DNA from: Siphonodentalium dalli
Lineage: Eukaryota > Mollusca > Scaphopoda > Gadilida > Siphonodentaliidae
Assembly: GCA_032622095.1 (NCBI GenBank)
Contig: CP136069.1
Span: forward strand, 108,526,278 to 108,590,277
Direction of reading: 5' to 3'
DNA length: 64,000 bases
The notes beneath the pieces were generated by a model, which was not told where the DNA came from, searched no databases, and saw nothing but the letters and a program-made list of their open reading frames with translations. Made by a program: the position numbers and the translations under genes. Each line of letters begins with the position of its first letter. Positions within the stretch are counted from its first letter, which is position 1. Of the stretch, positions 1 through 9,582 are shown one piece after another.

Positions 1-322
1 CAGAAGAATATTCCATCGTTTTGTTCAGATTATTCATTCTAGAGTTATTCATCTTTGTTTATCTGGAAATGTTGGCTTTTTGGTCTGTCTGATGTCTTTT
101 CAGGACATAACTTGAACAATAATGCTCGGTTCTCAATGATATTTGGTATGGATGTTCACCACTATAAGGACATTCAATGGCATCTGTTCAATGTAATCAC
201 CGGACGACAGTATATCTTGTTTTTGCACTGATTTAAATTTCATTATTTTTGTTCTTTCATTTGGTATTCCACATTATAGACAGGACATATCTCATTATTT
301 TTGTCATTTTGTTTTGTCTTCC
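1..322. repeat. Partial L monomer (3' part) at left edge
   Basis: The window opens inside an L monomer, just after the GAGTATAC motif, with the CAGAAGAATATTCC variant. It continues through the L-specific middle and the shared tail to the next anchor at 323. It carries GTAATCACCGG and GACAGGACATATCTC, which mark a domain I tail class. It matches 4795-5116 at an offset of 4,794 bp, so it is part of the first copy of the long duplication in domain I. Confidence 0.95.
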
Positions 323-720
323 AGATTGGAGAGGGTAGAAGATTTCAGATACTCGGAAGCATATAGAAGATGGCCACATCCAAGATAACGCAGCGAATCA
401 AATGTCTGGTTATTATTATAGCCCCTTATTAAAAAAGGGTATATTGTTTTGCACGTGTCTGTCCGGACATGCGTTCGTACATCCGCACAATGTCTGTTCA
501 ATGTTATAACTTGAACCGTAGTGCTCTGATCTCAATGAAATTTGGTATGGGTGTTCACCACTATAAGGACATTCAATGGCATCTGTCCAATGTATGCACC
601 GGACGACAGTATATCTTGTTTTTGCACTTGATTTAAATTTCATTATTTTTGTTCTTTCATTTTGTATTCCACATTAGGCAGGACAGATCTCATTTTTTTT
701 GTCATTCTGTTTTGTCTTCC
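323..720. repeat. Representative S monomer (398 bp)
   Basis: First complete short monomer, in order: acceptor-like CTTCCAG ahead of the anchor; GGTAGAAGATTTCAG; CATATAGAAGATGGCC; CCCCTTATTAAAAAAGGG, an AT-rich inverted repeat; a CpG cluster (GTCCGGAC, GCGTTCG); TCTGTTCAATGTTATAACTTG; one GCTC box at about 523; GGTATGGGTGTTCACC; and a tail with two TCATTATTTTTGT elements about 52 bp apart. From GCTC to the next anchor is 198 bp, against 199 in L. S monomers of domain II are usually 397 bp and carry GTCCTGAC in place of GTCCGGAC and CATTACTTTTGTC in the tail. Confidence 0.95.
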
Positions 721-806
721 AGATTGGAGAGGGTACAATATTTCAGATACTCGGAAGCATACAGAAGATGGCCACATCCAAGATAACGCAGCGAATCAAA
801 TGTCTG
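708..806 (+). other. Splice-acceptor-like tract followed by an 84-bp exon-like core (representative)
   Basis: TGTTTTGTCTTCCAG reads as a pyrimidine tract plus AG, followed by 84 bp (722-805) ending in TGTCTG and then GTTATT, a weak donor. In L monomers with GGTACAATA the segment is open in more than one frame. In S monomers one frame stops at GGTAG and another at ATATAG; the third runs into TAACGC in all classes. No frame is open throughout, so it is not annotated as coding. It may be a relic of an exon, or chance. Confidence 0.3.
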
Positions 807-824
807 GTTATTGTTATAGCCCCT

Positions 825-841
825 TTTTTAAAAAGGTATAT
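825..841. repeat. AT palindrome of the L monomer (representative, T6A5)
   Basis: CCCC followed by T6A5 and GG; the core CCTTTTTTAAAAAGG can form a short hairpin or cruciform. Every L has this site. The states are T6A5, T7A4 (for example 12222, 15093, 18363, 41341), T5A6 (38469, 48598, 55861, 61280), T4A7 (1678, 6472, 10305, 13179) and T4A6 followed by GGG (the second-class L monomers). S monomers have CCCCTTATTAAAAAAGGG. The tract between the C and G runs stays at 11 bp in the T/A states. Confidence 0.8.
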
Positions 842-855
842 TGTTTTGCATCTGT

Positions 856-889
856 CTGTCCGGACGTTCGTACGTACATCCGCCCAATG
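856..889. other. CpG cluster of the monomer (representative)
   Basis: The segment contains GTCCGGAC, CGTTCGTACGTAC and ATCCGCC, five CpGs within about 25 bp in a monomer that is otherwise CpG-poor. It includes two 8-bp palindromes (GTCCGGAC, GTACGTAC). In S monomers it is reduced to GTCCTGACATGCGTTCG or GTCCGGACATGCGTTCG. Confidence 0.7.
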
Positions 890-941
890 TCTGTTCATGC
901 CATAGTGCTCGGTTATGAATGAAATTTGGTATGGATGTTCC

Positions 942-963
942 CTACTATGAGTATACTCAGTAG
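942..963. repeat. TGAGTATACTCA palindrome in the L-specific middle (representative)
   Basis: A perfect 12-bp palindrome at 948-959, with outer arms CTAC (942-945) and GTAG (960-963) that can pair across a 2-base bulge. It is present in most L monomers and absent from S. It is broken (GTATACCC or GTATGCCC, then AGAAG) in L 2636, 4556, 7430, 8390 and 11263. No function is assigned. Confidence 0.7.
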
Positions 964-3595
964 AATATTCCATCGTTTTGTTCAGATTATTCATTCTAGA
1001 GTTATTCATCTTTGTTTATCTGGAAATGTTGGCTTTTTGGCCTGTCTGATGTCTTTTCAGGACATAACTTGAACAATAATGCTCTGTTCTCAATGATATT
1101 TGGTATGGATGTTCACCACTATAAGGACATTCAATGGCATCTGTTCAATGTAATCACCGGACGACAGTATATCTTGTTTTTGCACTGATTTAAATTTCAT
1201 TATTTTTGTTCTTTCATTTGGTATTCCACATTATAGACAGGACATATCTCATTATTTTTGTCATTTTGTTTTGTCTTCCAGATTGGAGAGGGTAGAAGAT
1301 TTCAGATACTCGGAAGCATATAGAAGATGGCCACATCCAAGATAACGCAGCGAATCAAATGTCTGGTTATTATTATAGCCCCTTATTAAAAAAGGGTATA
1401 TTGTTTTGCACGTGTCTGTCCTGACATGCGTTCGCACATCCGCACAATGTCTGTTCAATGTTATAACTTGAACCGTAGTGCTCTGATCTCAATGAAATTT
1501 GGTATGGGTGTTCACCACTATAAGGACATTCAATGGCATCTGTCCAATGTATGCACCGGACGACAGTATATCTTGTTTTTGCACTTGATTTAAATTTCAT
1601 TATTTTTGTTCTTTCATTTTGTATTCCACATTAGGCAGGACAGATCTCATTTTTTTTGTCATTCTGTTTTGTCTTCCAGATTGGAGAGGGTACAATATTT
1701 CAGATACTCGGAAGCATACAGAAGATGGCCACATCCAAGATAACGCAGCGAATCAAATGTCTGGTTATTGTTATAGCCCCTTTTAAAAAAAGGTACATTG
1801 TTTTGCATCTGTCTGTCCGGACGTTCGTACGTACATCCGCCCAATGTCTGTTCATGCCATAGTGCTCGGTTCTGAATGAAATTTGGTATGGATGTTCCCT
1901 ACTATGAGTATACTCAGTAGAATATTCCATCGTTTTGTTCAGATTATTCATTCTAGAGTTATTCATCTTTGTTTATCTGGAAATGTTGGCTTTTTGGTCT
2001 GTCTGATGTCTTTTCAGGACATAACTTGAACAATAATGCTCGGTTCTCAATGATATTTGGTATGGATGTTCACCACTATAAGGACATTCAATGGCATCTG
2101 TTCAATGTATGCACCGGACGACAATATATCTTGTTTTTGCACTGATTTAAATTTCATTATTTTTGTTCTTTCATTTGGTATTCCACATTATAGACAGGAC
2201 AGATCTCATTATTTTTGTCATTCTGTTTGGTTTTCCAGATTGGAGAGGGTAGAAGATTTCAGATACTCTGAAGCATATAGAAGATGGCCACATCCAAGAT
2301 AACGCAGCGAATCAAATGTCTGGTTATTATTATAGCCCCTTATTAAAAAAGGGTATATTGTTTTGCAAGTGTCTGTCCTGACATGCGTTCGCACATCCGC
2401 ACAATGTCTGTTCAATGTTATAACTTGAACCGTAGTGCTCTGATCTCAATGAAATTTGGTATGGGTGTTCACCACTATAAGGACATTCAATGGCATCTGT
2501 TCAATGTATGCACCGGACGACAATATATCTTGTTTTTGCACTGATTTAAATTTCATTATTTTTGTTCTTTCATTTGGTATTCCACATTATAGACAGGACA
2601 GATCTCATTATTTTTGTCATTCTGTTTTGTCTTCCAGATTGGAGAGGGTAGAAGATTTCAGATACTCGGAAGCATATAGAAGATGGCCACATCCAAGATA
2701 ACGCAGCGAATCAAATGTCTGTGGTTATTGTTATAGCCCCTTTTTTAAAAAGGTATATTGTTTTGCATCTGTCTGTCCGGACGTTCGTACGTACATCCGC
2801 CCAATGTCTGTTCATGCCATAGCGCTCGGTTCTGAATGAAAGTTGGTATGGATGTTCCCTACTATGAGTATACCCAGAAGAATATTCCATCGTTTTGTTC
2901 AGATTATTCATTCTAGAGTTATTCATCTTTGTTTATCTGGAAATGTTGGCTTTTTGGTCTGTCTGATGTCTGTTCAATGTTATAACTTGAACAATAATGC
3001 TCGGTTCTCAATGATATTTGGTATGGATGTTCACCACTATAAGGACATTCAATGGCATCTGTTCAATGTAATCACCGGACGACAGTATATCTTGTTTTTG
3101 CACTGATTTAAATTTCATTATTTTTGTTCTTTCATTTGGTATTCCACATTATAGACAGGACATATCTCATTATTTTTGTCATTTTGTTTTGTCTTCCAGA
3201 TTGGAGAGGGTAGAAGATTTCAGATACTCGGAAGCATATAGAAGATGGCCACATCCAAGATAACGCAGCGAATCAAATGTCTGGTTATTATTATAGCCCC
3301 TTATTAAAAAAGGGTATATTGTTTTGCACGTGTCTGTCCGGACATGCGTTCGTACATCCGCACAATGTCTGTTCAATGTTATAACTTGAACCGTAGTGCT
3401 CTGATCTCAATGAAATTTGGTATGGGTGTTCACCGCTATAAGGACATTCAATGGCATCTGTCCAATGTATGCACCGGACGACAGTATATCTTGTTTTTGC
3501 ACTTGATTTAAATTTCATTATTTTTGTTCTTTCATTTTGTATTCCACATTAGGCAGGACAGATCTCATTTTTTTTGTCATTCTGTTTTGTCTTCC

Positions 3596-5116
3596 AGATT
3601 GGAGAGGGTACAATATTTCAGATACTCGGAAGCATACAGAAGATGGCCACATCCAAGATAACGCAGCGAATCAAATGTCTGTGGTTATTGTTATAGCCCC
3701 TTTTTTAAAAAGGTATATTGTTTTGCATCTGTCTGTCCGGACGTTCGTACGTACATCCGCCCAATGTCTGTTCATGCCATAGTGCTCGGTTCTGAATGAA
3801 ATTTGGTATGGATGTTCCCTACTATGAGTATACTCAGTAGAATATTCCATCGTTTTGTTCAGATTATTCATTCTAGAGTTATTCATCTTTGTTTATCTGG
3901 AAATGTTGGCTTTTTGGTCTGTCTGATGTCTTTTCAGGACATAACTTGAACAATAATGCTCGGTTCTCAATGATATTTGGTATGGATGTTCACCACTATA
4001 AGGACATTCAATGGCATCTGTTCAATGTATGCACCGGACGACAATATATCTTGTTTTTGCACTGATTTAAATTTCATTATTTTTGTTCTTTCATTTGGTA
4101 TTCCACATTATAGACAGGACAGATCTCATTATTTTTGTCATTCTGTTTGGTTTTCCAGATTGGAGAGGGTAGAAGATTTCAGATACTCTGAAGCATATAG
4201 AAGATGGCCACATCCAAGATAACGCAGCGAATCAAATGTCTGGTTATTATTATAGCCCCTTATTAAAAAAGGGTATATTGTTTTGCAAGTGTCTGTCCTG
4301 ACATGCGTTCGCACATCCGCACAATGTCTGTTCAATGTTATAACTTGAACCGTAGTGCTCTGATCTCAATGAAATTTGGTATGGGTGTTCACCACTATAA
4401 GGACATTCAATGGCATCTGTTCAATGTATGCACCGGACGACAATATATCTTGTTTTTGCACTGATTTAAATTTCATTATTTTTGTTCTTTCATTTGGTAT
4501 TCCACATTATAGACAGGACAGATCTCATTATTTTTGTCATTCTGTTTTGTCTTCCAGATTGGAGAGGGTAGAAGATTTCAGATACTCGGAAGCATATAGA
4601 AGATGGCCACATCCAAGATAACGCAGCGAATCAAATGTCTGTGGTTATTGTTATAGCCCCTTTTTTAAAAAGGTATATTGTTTTGCATCTGTCTGTCCGG
4701 ATGTTCGTACGTACATCCGCCCAATGTCTGTTCATGCCATAGCGCTCGGTTCTGAATGAAAGTTGGTATGGATGTTCCCTACTATGAGTATGCCCAGAAG
4801 AATATTCCATCGTTTTGTTCAGATTATTCATTCTAGAGTTATTCATCTTTGTTTATCTGGAAATGTTGGCTTTTTGGTCTGTCTGATGTCTTTTCAGGAC
4901 ATAACTTGAACAATAATGCTCGGTTCTCAATGATATTTGGTATGGATGTTCACCACTATAAGGACATTCAATGGCATCTGTTCAATGTAATCACCGGACG
5001 ACAGTATATCTTGTTTTTGCACTGATTTAAATTTCATTATTTTTGTTCTTTCATTTGGTATTCCACATTATAGACAGGACATATCTCATTATTTTTGTCA
5101 TTTTGTTTTGTCTTCC
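3596..5116. repeat. Domain I dimers linking the two 4,794-bp copies
   Basis: L 3596 (561 bp), S 4157 (399 bp) and L 4556 (561 bp). L 3596 has the TG insertion (CTGTGGTTATTG) and TATACTCAGTAG. S 4157 is the CTCTGAAGC/GCAAGTGTC class, and L 4556 has GAAAGTTGG with GTATGCCCAGAAG, which breaks the TGAGTATACTCA palindrome. Position 4702 is T where other copies have C (CCGGATGTTCG), a CpG to TpG change. Confidence 0.9.
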
Positions 5117-8100
5117 AGATTGGAGAGGGTAGAAGATTTCAGATACTCGGAAGCATATAGAAGATGGCCACATCCAAGATAACGCAGCGAATCAAATGTC
5201 TGGTTATTATTATAGCCCCTTATTAAAAAAGGGTATATTGTTTTGCACGTGTCTGTCCGGACATGCGTTCGTACATCCGCACAATGTCTGTTCAATGTTA
5301 TAACTTGAACCGTAGTGCTCTGATCTCAATGAAATTTGGTATGGGTGTTCACCACTATAAGGACATTCAATGGCATCTGTCCAATGTATGCACCGGACGA
5401 CAGTATATCTTGTTTTTGCACTTGATTTAAATTTCATTATTTTTGTTCTTTCATTTTGTATTCCACATTAGGCAGGACAGATCTCATTTTTTTTGTCATT
5501 CTGTTTTGTCTTCCAGATTGGAGAGGGTACAATATTTCAGATACTCGGAAGCATACAGAAGATGGCCACATCCAAGATAACGCAGCGAATCAAATGTCTG
5601 GTTATTGTTATAGCCCCTTTTTTAAAAAGGTATATTGTTTTGCATCTGTCTGTCCGGACGTTCGTACGTACATCCGCCCAATGTCTGTTCATGCCATAGT
5701 GCTCGGTTATGAATGAAATTTGGTATGGATGTTCCCTACTATGAGTATACTCAGTAGAATATTCCATCGTTTTGTTCAGATTATTCATTCTAGAGTTATT
5801 CATCTTTGTTTATCTGGAAATGTTGGCTTTTTGGCCTGTCTGATGTCTTTTCAGGACATAACTTGAACAATAATGCTCTGTTCTCAATGATATTTGGTAT
5901 GGATGTTCACCACTATAAGGACATTCAATGGCATCTGTTCAATGTAATCACCGGACGACAGTATATCTTGTTTTTGCACTGATTTAAATTTCATTATTTT
6001 TGTTCTTTCATTTGGTATTCCACATTATAGACAGGACATATCTCATTATTTTTGTCATTTTGTTTTGTCTTCCAGATTGGAGAGGGTAGAAGATTTCAGA
6101 TACTCGGAAGCATATAGAAGATGGCCACATCCAAGATAACGCAGCGAATCAAATGTCTGGTTATTATTATAGCCCCTTATTAAAAAAGGGTATATTGTTT
6201 TGCACGTGTCTGTCCTGACATGCGTTCGCACATCCGCACAATGTCTGTTCAATGTTATAACTTGAACCGTAGTGCTCTGATCTCAATGAAATTTGGTATG
6301 GGTGTTCACCACTATAAGGACATTCAATGGCATCTGTCCAATGTATGCACCGGACGACAGTATATCTTGTTTTTGCACTTGATTTAAATTTCATTATTTT
6401 TGTTCTTTCATTTTGTATTCCACATTAGGCAGGACAGATCTCATTTTTTTTGTCATTCTGTTTTGTCTTCCAGATTGGAGAGGGTACAATATTTCAGATA
6501 CTCGGAAGCATACAGAAGATGGCCACATCCAAGATAACGCAGCGAATCAAATGTCTGGTTATTGTTATAGCCCCTTTTAAAAAAAGGTACATTGTTTTGC
6601 ATCTGTCTGTCCGGACGTTCGTACGTACATCCGCCCAATGTCTGTTCATGCCATAGTGCTCGGTTCTGAATGAAATTTGGTATGGATGTTCCCTACTATG
6701 AGTATACTCAGTAGAATATTCCATCGTTTTGTTCAGATTATTCATTCTAGAGTTATTCATCTTTGTTTATCTGGAAATGTTGGCTTTTTGGTCTGTCTGA
6801 TGTCTTTTCAGGACATAACTTGAACAATAATGCTCGGTTCTCAATGATATTTGGTATGGATGTTCACCACTATAAGGACATTCAATGGCATCTGTTCAAT
6901 GTATGCACCGGACGACAATATATCTTGTTTTTGCACTGATTTAAATTTCATTATTTTTGTTCTTTCATTTGGTATTCCACATTATAGACAGGACAGATCT
7001 CATTATTTTTGTCATTCTGTTTGGTTTTCCAGATTGGAGAGGGTAGAAGATTTCAGATACTCTGAAGCATATAGAAGATGGCCACATCCAAGATAACGCA
7101 GCGAATCAAATGTCTGGTTATTATTATAGCCCCTTATTAAAAAAGGGTATATTGTTTTGCAAGTGTCTGTCCTGACATGCGTTCGCACATCCGCACAATG
7201 TCTGTTCAATGTTATAACTTGAACCGTAGTGCTCTGATCTCAATGAAATTTGGTATGGGTGTTCACCACTATAAGGACATTCAATGGCATCTGTTCAATG
7301 TATGCACCGGACGACAATATATCTTGTTTTTGCACTGATTTAAATTTCATTATTTTTGTTCTTTCATTTGGTATTCCACATTATAGACAGGACAGATCTC
7401 ATTATTTTTGTCATTCTGTTTTGTCTTCCAGATTGGAGAGGGTAGAAGATTTCAGATACTCGGAAGCATATAGAAGATGGCCACATCCAAGATAACGCAG
7501 CGAATCAAATGTCTGTGGTTATTGTTATAGCCCCTTTTTTAAAAAGGTATATTGTTTTGCATCTGTCTGTCCGGACGTTCGTACGTACATCCGCCCAATG
7601 TCTGTTCATGCCATAGCGCTCGGTTCTGAATGAAAGTTGGTATGGATGTTCCCTACTATGAGTATACCCAGAAGAATATTCCATCGTTTTGTTCAGATTA
7701 TTCATTCTAGAGTTATTCATCTTTGTTTATCTGGAAATGTTGGCTTTTTGGTCTGTCTGATGTCTGTTCAATGTTATAACTTGAACAATAATGCTCGGTT
7801 CTCAATGATATTTGGTATGGATGTTCACCACTATAAGGACATTCAATGGCATCTGTTCAATGTAATCACCGGACGACAGTATATCTTGTTTTTGCACTGA
7901 TTTAAATTTCATTATTTTTGTTCTTTCATTTGGTATTCCACATTATAGACAGGACATATCTCATTATTTTTGTCATTTTGTTTTGTCTTCCAGATTGGAG
8001 AGGGTAGAAGATTTCAGATACTCGGAAGCATATAGAAGATGGCCACATCCAAGATAACGCAGCGAATCAAATGTCTGGTTATTATTATAGCCCCTTATTA

Positions 8101-8472
8101 AAAAAGGGTATATTGTTTTGCACGTGTCTGTCCGGACATGCGTTCGTACATCCGCACAATGTCTGTTCAATGTTATAACTTGAACCGTAGTGCTCTGATC
8201 TCAATGAAATTTGGTATGGGTGTTCACCACTATAAGGACATTCAATGGCATCTGTCCATTGTATGCACCGGACGACAGTATATCTTGTTTTTGCACTTGA
8301 TTTAAATTTCATTATTTTTGTTCTTTCATTTTGTATTCCACATTAGGCAGGACAGATCTCATTTTTTTTGTCATTCTGTTTTGTCTTCCAGATTGGAGAG
8401 GGTACAATATTTCAGATACTCGGAAGCATACAGAAGATGGCCACATCCAAGATAACGCAGCGAATCAAATGT
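4795..8472. repeat. Copy 2 of the 4,794-bp-offset duplication
   Basis: Second copy of 1-3678, with monomer starts 5117, 5515, 6074, 6472, 7031, 7430, 7992 and 8390 corresponding to 323, 721, 1280, 1678, 2237, 2636, 3198 and 3596. At its right end it runs into a separate 958-bp tandem duplication, so the unit starting at 8390 belongs to a different L class from 3596. Confidence 0.88.
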
Positions 8473-9582
8473 CTGGTTATTGTTATAGCCCCTTTTTTAA
8501 AAAGGTATATTGTTTTGCATCTGTCTGTCCGGACGTTCGTACGTACATCCGCCCAATGTCTGTTCATGCCATAGTGCTCGGTTATGAATGAAATTTGGTA
8601 TGGATGTTCCCTACTATGAGTATACCCAGAAGAATATTCCATCGTTTTGTTCAGATTATTCATTCTAGAGTTATTCATCTTTGTTTATCTGGAAATGTTG
8701 GCTTTTTGGTCTGTCTGATGTCTGTTCAATGTTATAACTTGAACAATAATGCTCGGTTCTCAATGATATTTGGTATGGATGTTCACCACTATAAGGACAT
8801 TCAATGGCATCTGTTCAATGTAATCACCGGACGACAGTATATCTTGTTTTTGCACTGATTTAAATTTCATTATTTTTGTTCTTTCATTTGGTATTCCACA
8901 TTATAGACAGGACATATCTCATTATTTTTGTCATTTTGTTTTGTCTTCCAGATTGGAGAGGGTAGAAGATTTCAGATACTCGGAAGCATATAGAAGATGG
9001 CCACATCCAAGATAACGCAGCGAATCAAATGTCTGGTTATTATTATAGCCCCTTATTAAAAAAGGGTATATTGTTTTGCACGTGTCTGTCCGGACATGCG
9101 TTCGTACATCCGCACAATGTCTGTTCAATGTTATAACTTGAACCGTAGTGCTCAGATCTCAATGAAATTTGGTATGGGTGTTCACCACTATAAGGACATT
9201 CAATGGCATCTGTCCAATGTATGCACCGGACGACAGTATATCTTGTTTTTGCACTTGATTTAAATTTCATTATTTTTGTTCTTTCATTTTGTATTCCACA
9301 TTAGGCAGGACAGATCTCATTTTTTTTGTCATTCTGTTTTGTCTTCCAGATTGGAGAGGGTACAATATTTCAGATACTCGGAAGCATACAGAAGATGGCC
9401 ACATCCAAGATAACGCAGCGAATCAAATGTCTGGTTATTGTTATAGCCCCTTTTTTAAAAAGGTATATTGTTTTGCATCTGTCTGTCCGGACGTTCGTAC
9501 GTACATCCGCCCAATGTCTGTTCATGCCATAGTGCTCGGTTATGAATGAAATTTGGTATGGATGTTCCCTACTATGAGTATA
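7644..9582. repeat. 958-bp tandem duplication of one dimer
   Basis: About 7.64-8.62 kb repeats at 8.60-9.58 kb with an offset of 958 bp. Both copies have the L variant GATGTCTGTTCAATGTTATAAC, followed by GTAATCACCGG, the same S class (7992 and 8950), and the GGTTATGAATG L head (8390 and 9348). The copies part at TATACCCAGAAG (about 8625) versus TATACTCAGTAG (about 9583). Private differences are TCCATTG at 8259 and GCTCAGATC near 9154. Confidence 0.82.

Larger units (their letters stand above)
721..1279. repeat. Representative L monomer (559 bp)
   Basis: First complete long monomer. The head has GGTACAATATTTCAG and CATACAGAAGATGG where S has GGTAGAAG and CATATAG. It then has the T6A5 palindrome CCCCTTTTTTAAAAAGG, the CpG cluster, a first GCTC box at 907, the TGAGTATACTCA palindrome (948-959), an L-only stretch with CATTCTAGAGTTATTC, and a second GCTC box at 1081. 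The two boxes are 174 bp apart and align through GGTATGGATGTTC, so L contains a diverged internal duplication. Head 186 + middle 174 + tail 199 accounts for the length; S is head 200 + tail 198. Confidence 0.95.
1..3678. repeat. Copy 1 of a 4,794-bp-offset duplication in domain I
   Basis: Matches 4795-8472 with no length difference. All class markers occur in the same order: the CCTGACATGCG S at 1280, the T4A7 L at 1678, the CTCTGAAG S at 2237, the 562-bp L at 2636. The only differences I noticed are G at 3434 (CACCGCTATA, A in copy 2) and A at 3465 (TCCAATGTATG, T at 8259). The match ends where this copy has CTGTGGTTATTG and copy 2 has CTGGTTATTG (about 3679 and 8473). Confidence 0.88.

Noticed and set aside
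722-805. The 84-bp core as a protein-coding exon repeated over 130 times
   Set aside because: S monomers carry a stop in one frame at GGTAG and in another at ATATAG, the CTCTGAAG class adds a further stop, and the third frame ends at TAACGC in all classes. A working exon array would keep one frame.
825-841. The CCCCTTTTTTAAAAAGG hairpin as a transcription terminator
   Set aside because: It resembles a bacterial terminator stem but lacks a following T run on either strand, and the context is eukaryotic satellite.
1043-1078. Hammerhead-ribozyme-like CTGATG in the L middle (GTCTGATGTC...GACATAAC)
   Set aside because: Hammerheads are known in some satellites, but the core needs CTGATGA and GAAA with paired stems. 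Here it reads CTGATGT and ATAAC, and the possible stem is only three pairs. I found no CTGATGA on the plus strand and no TCATCAG.
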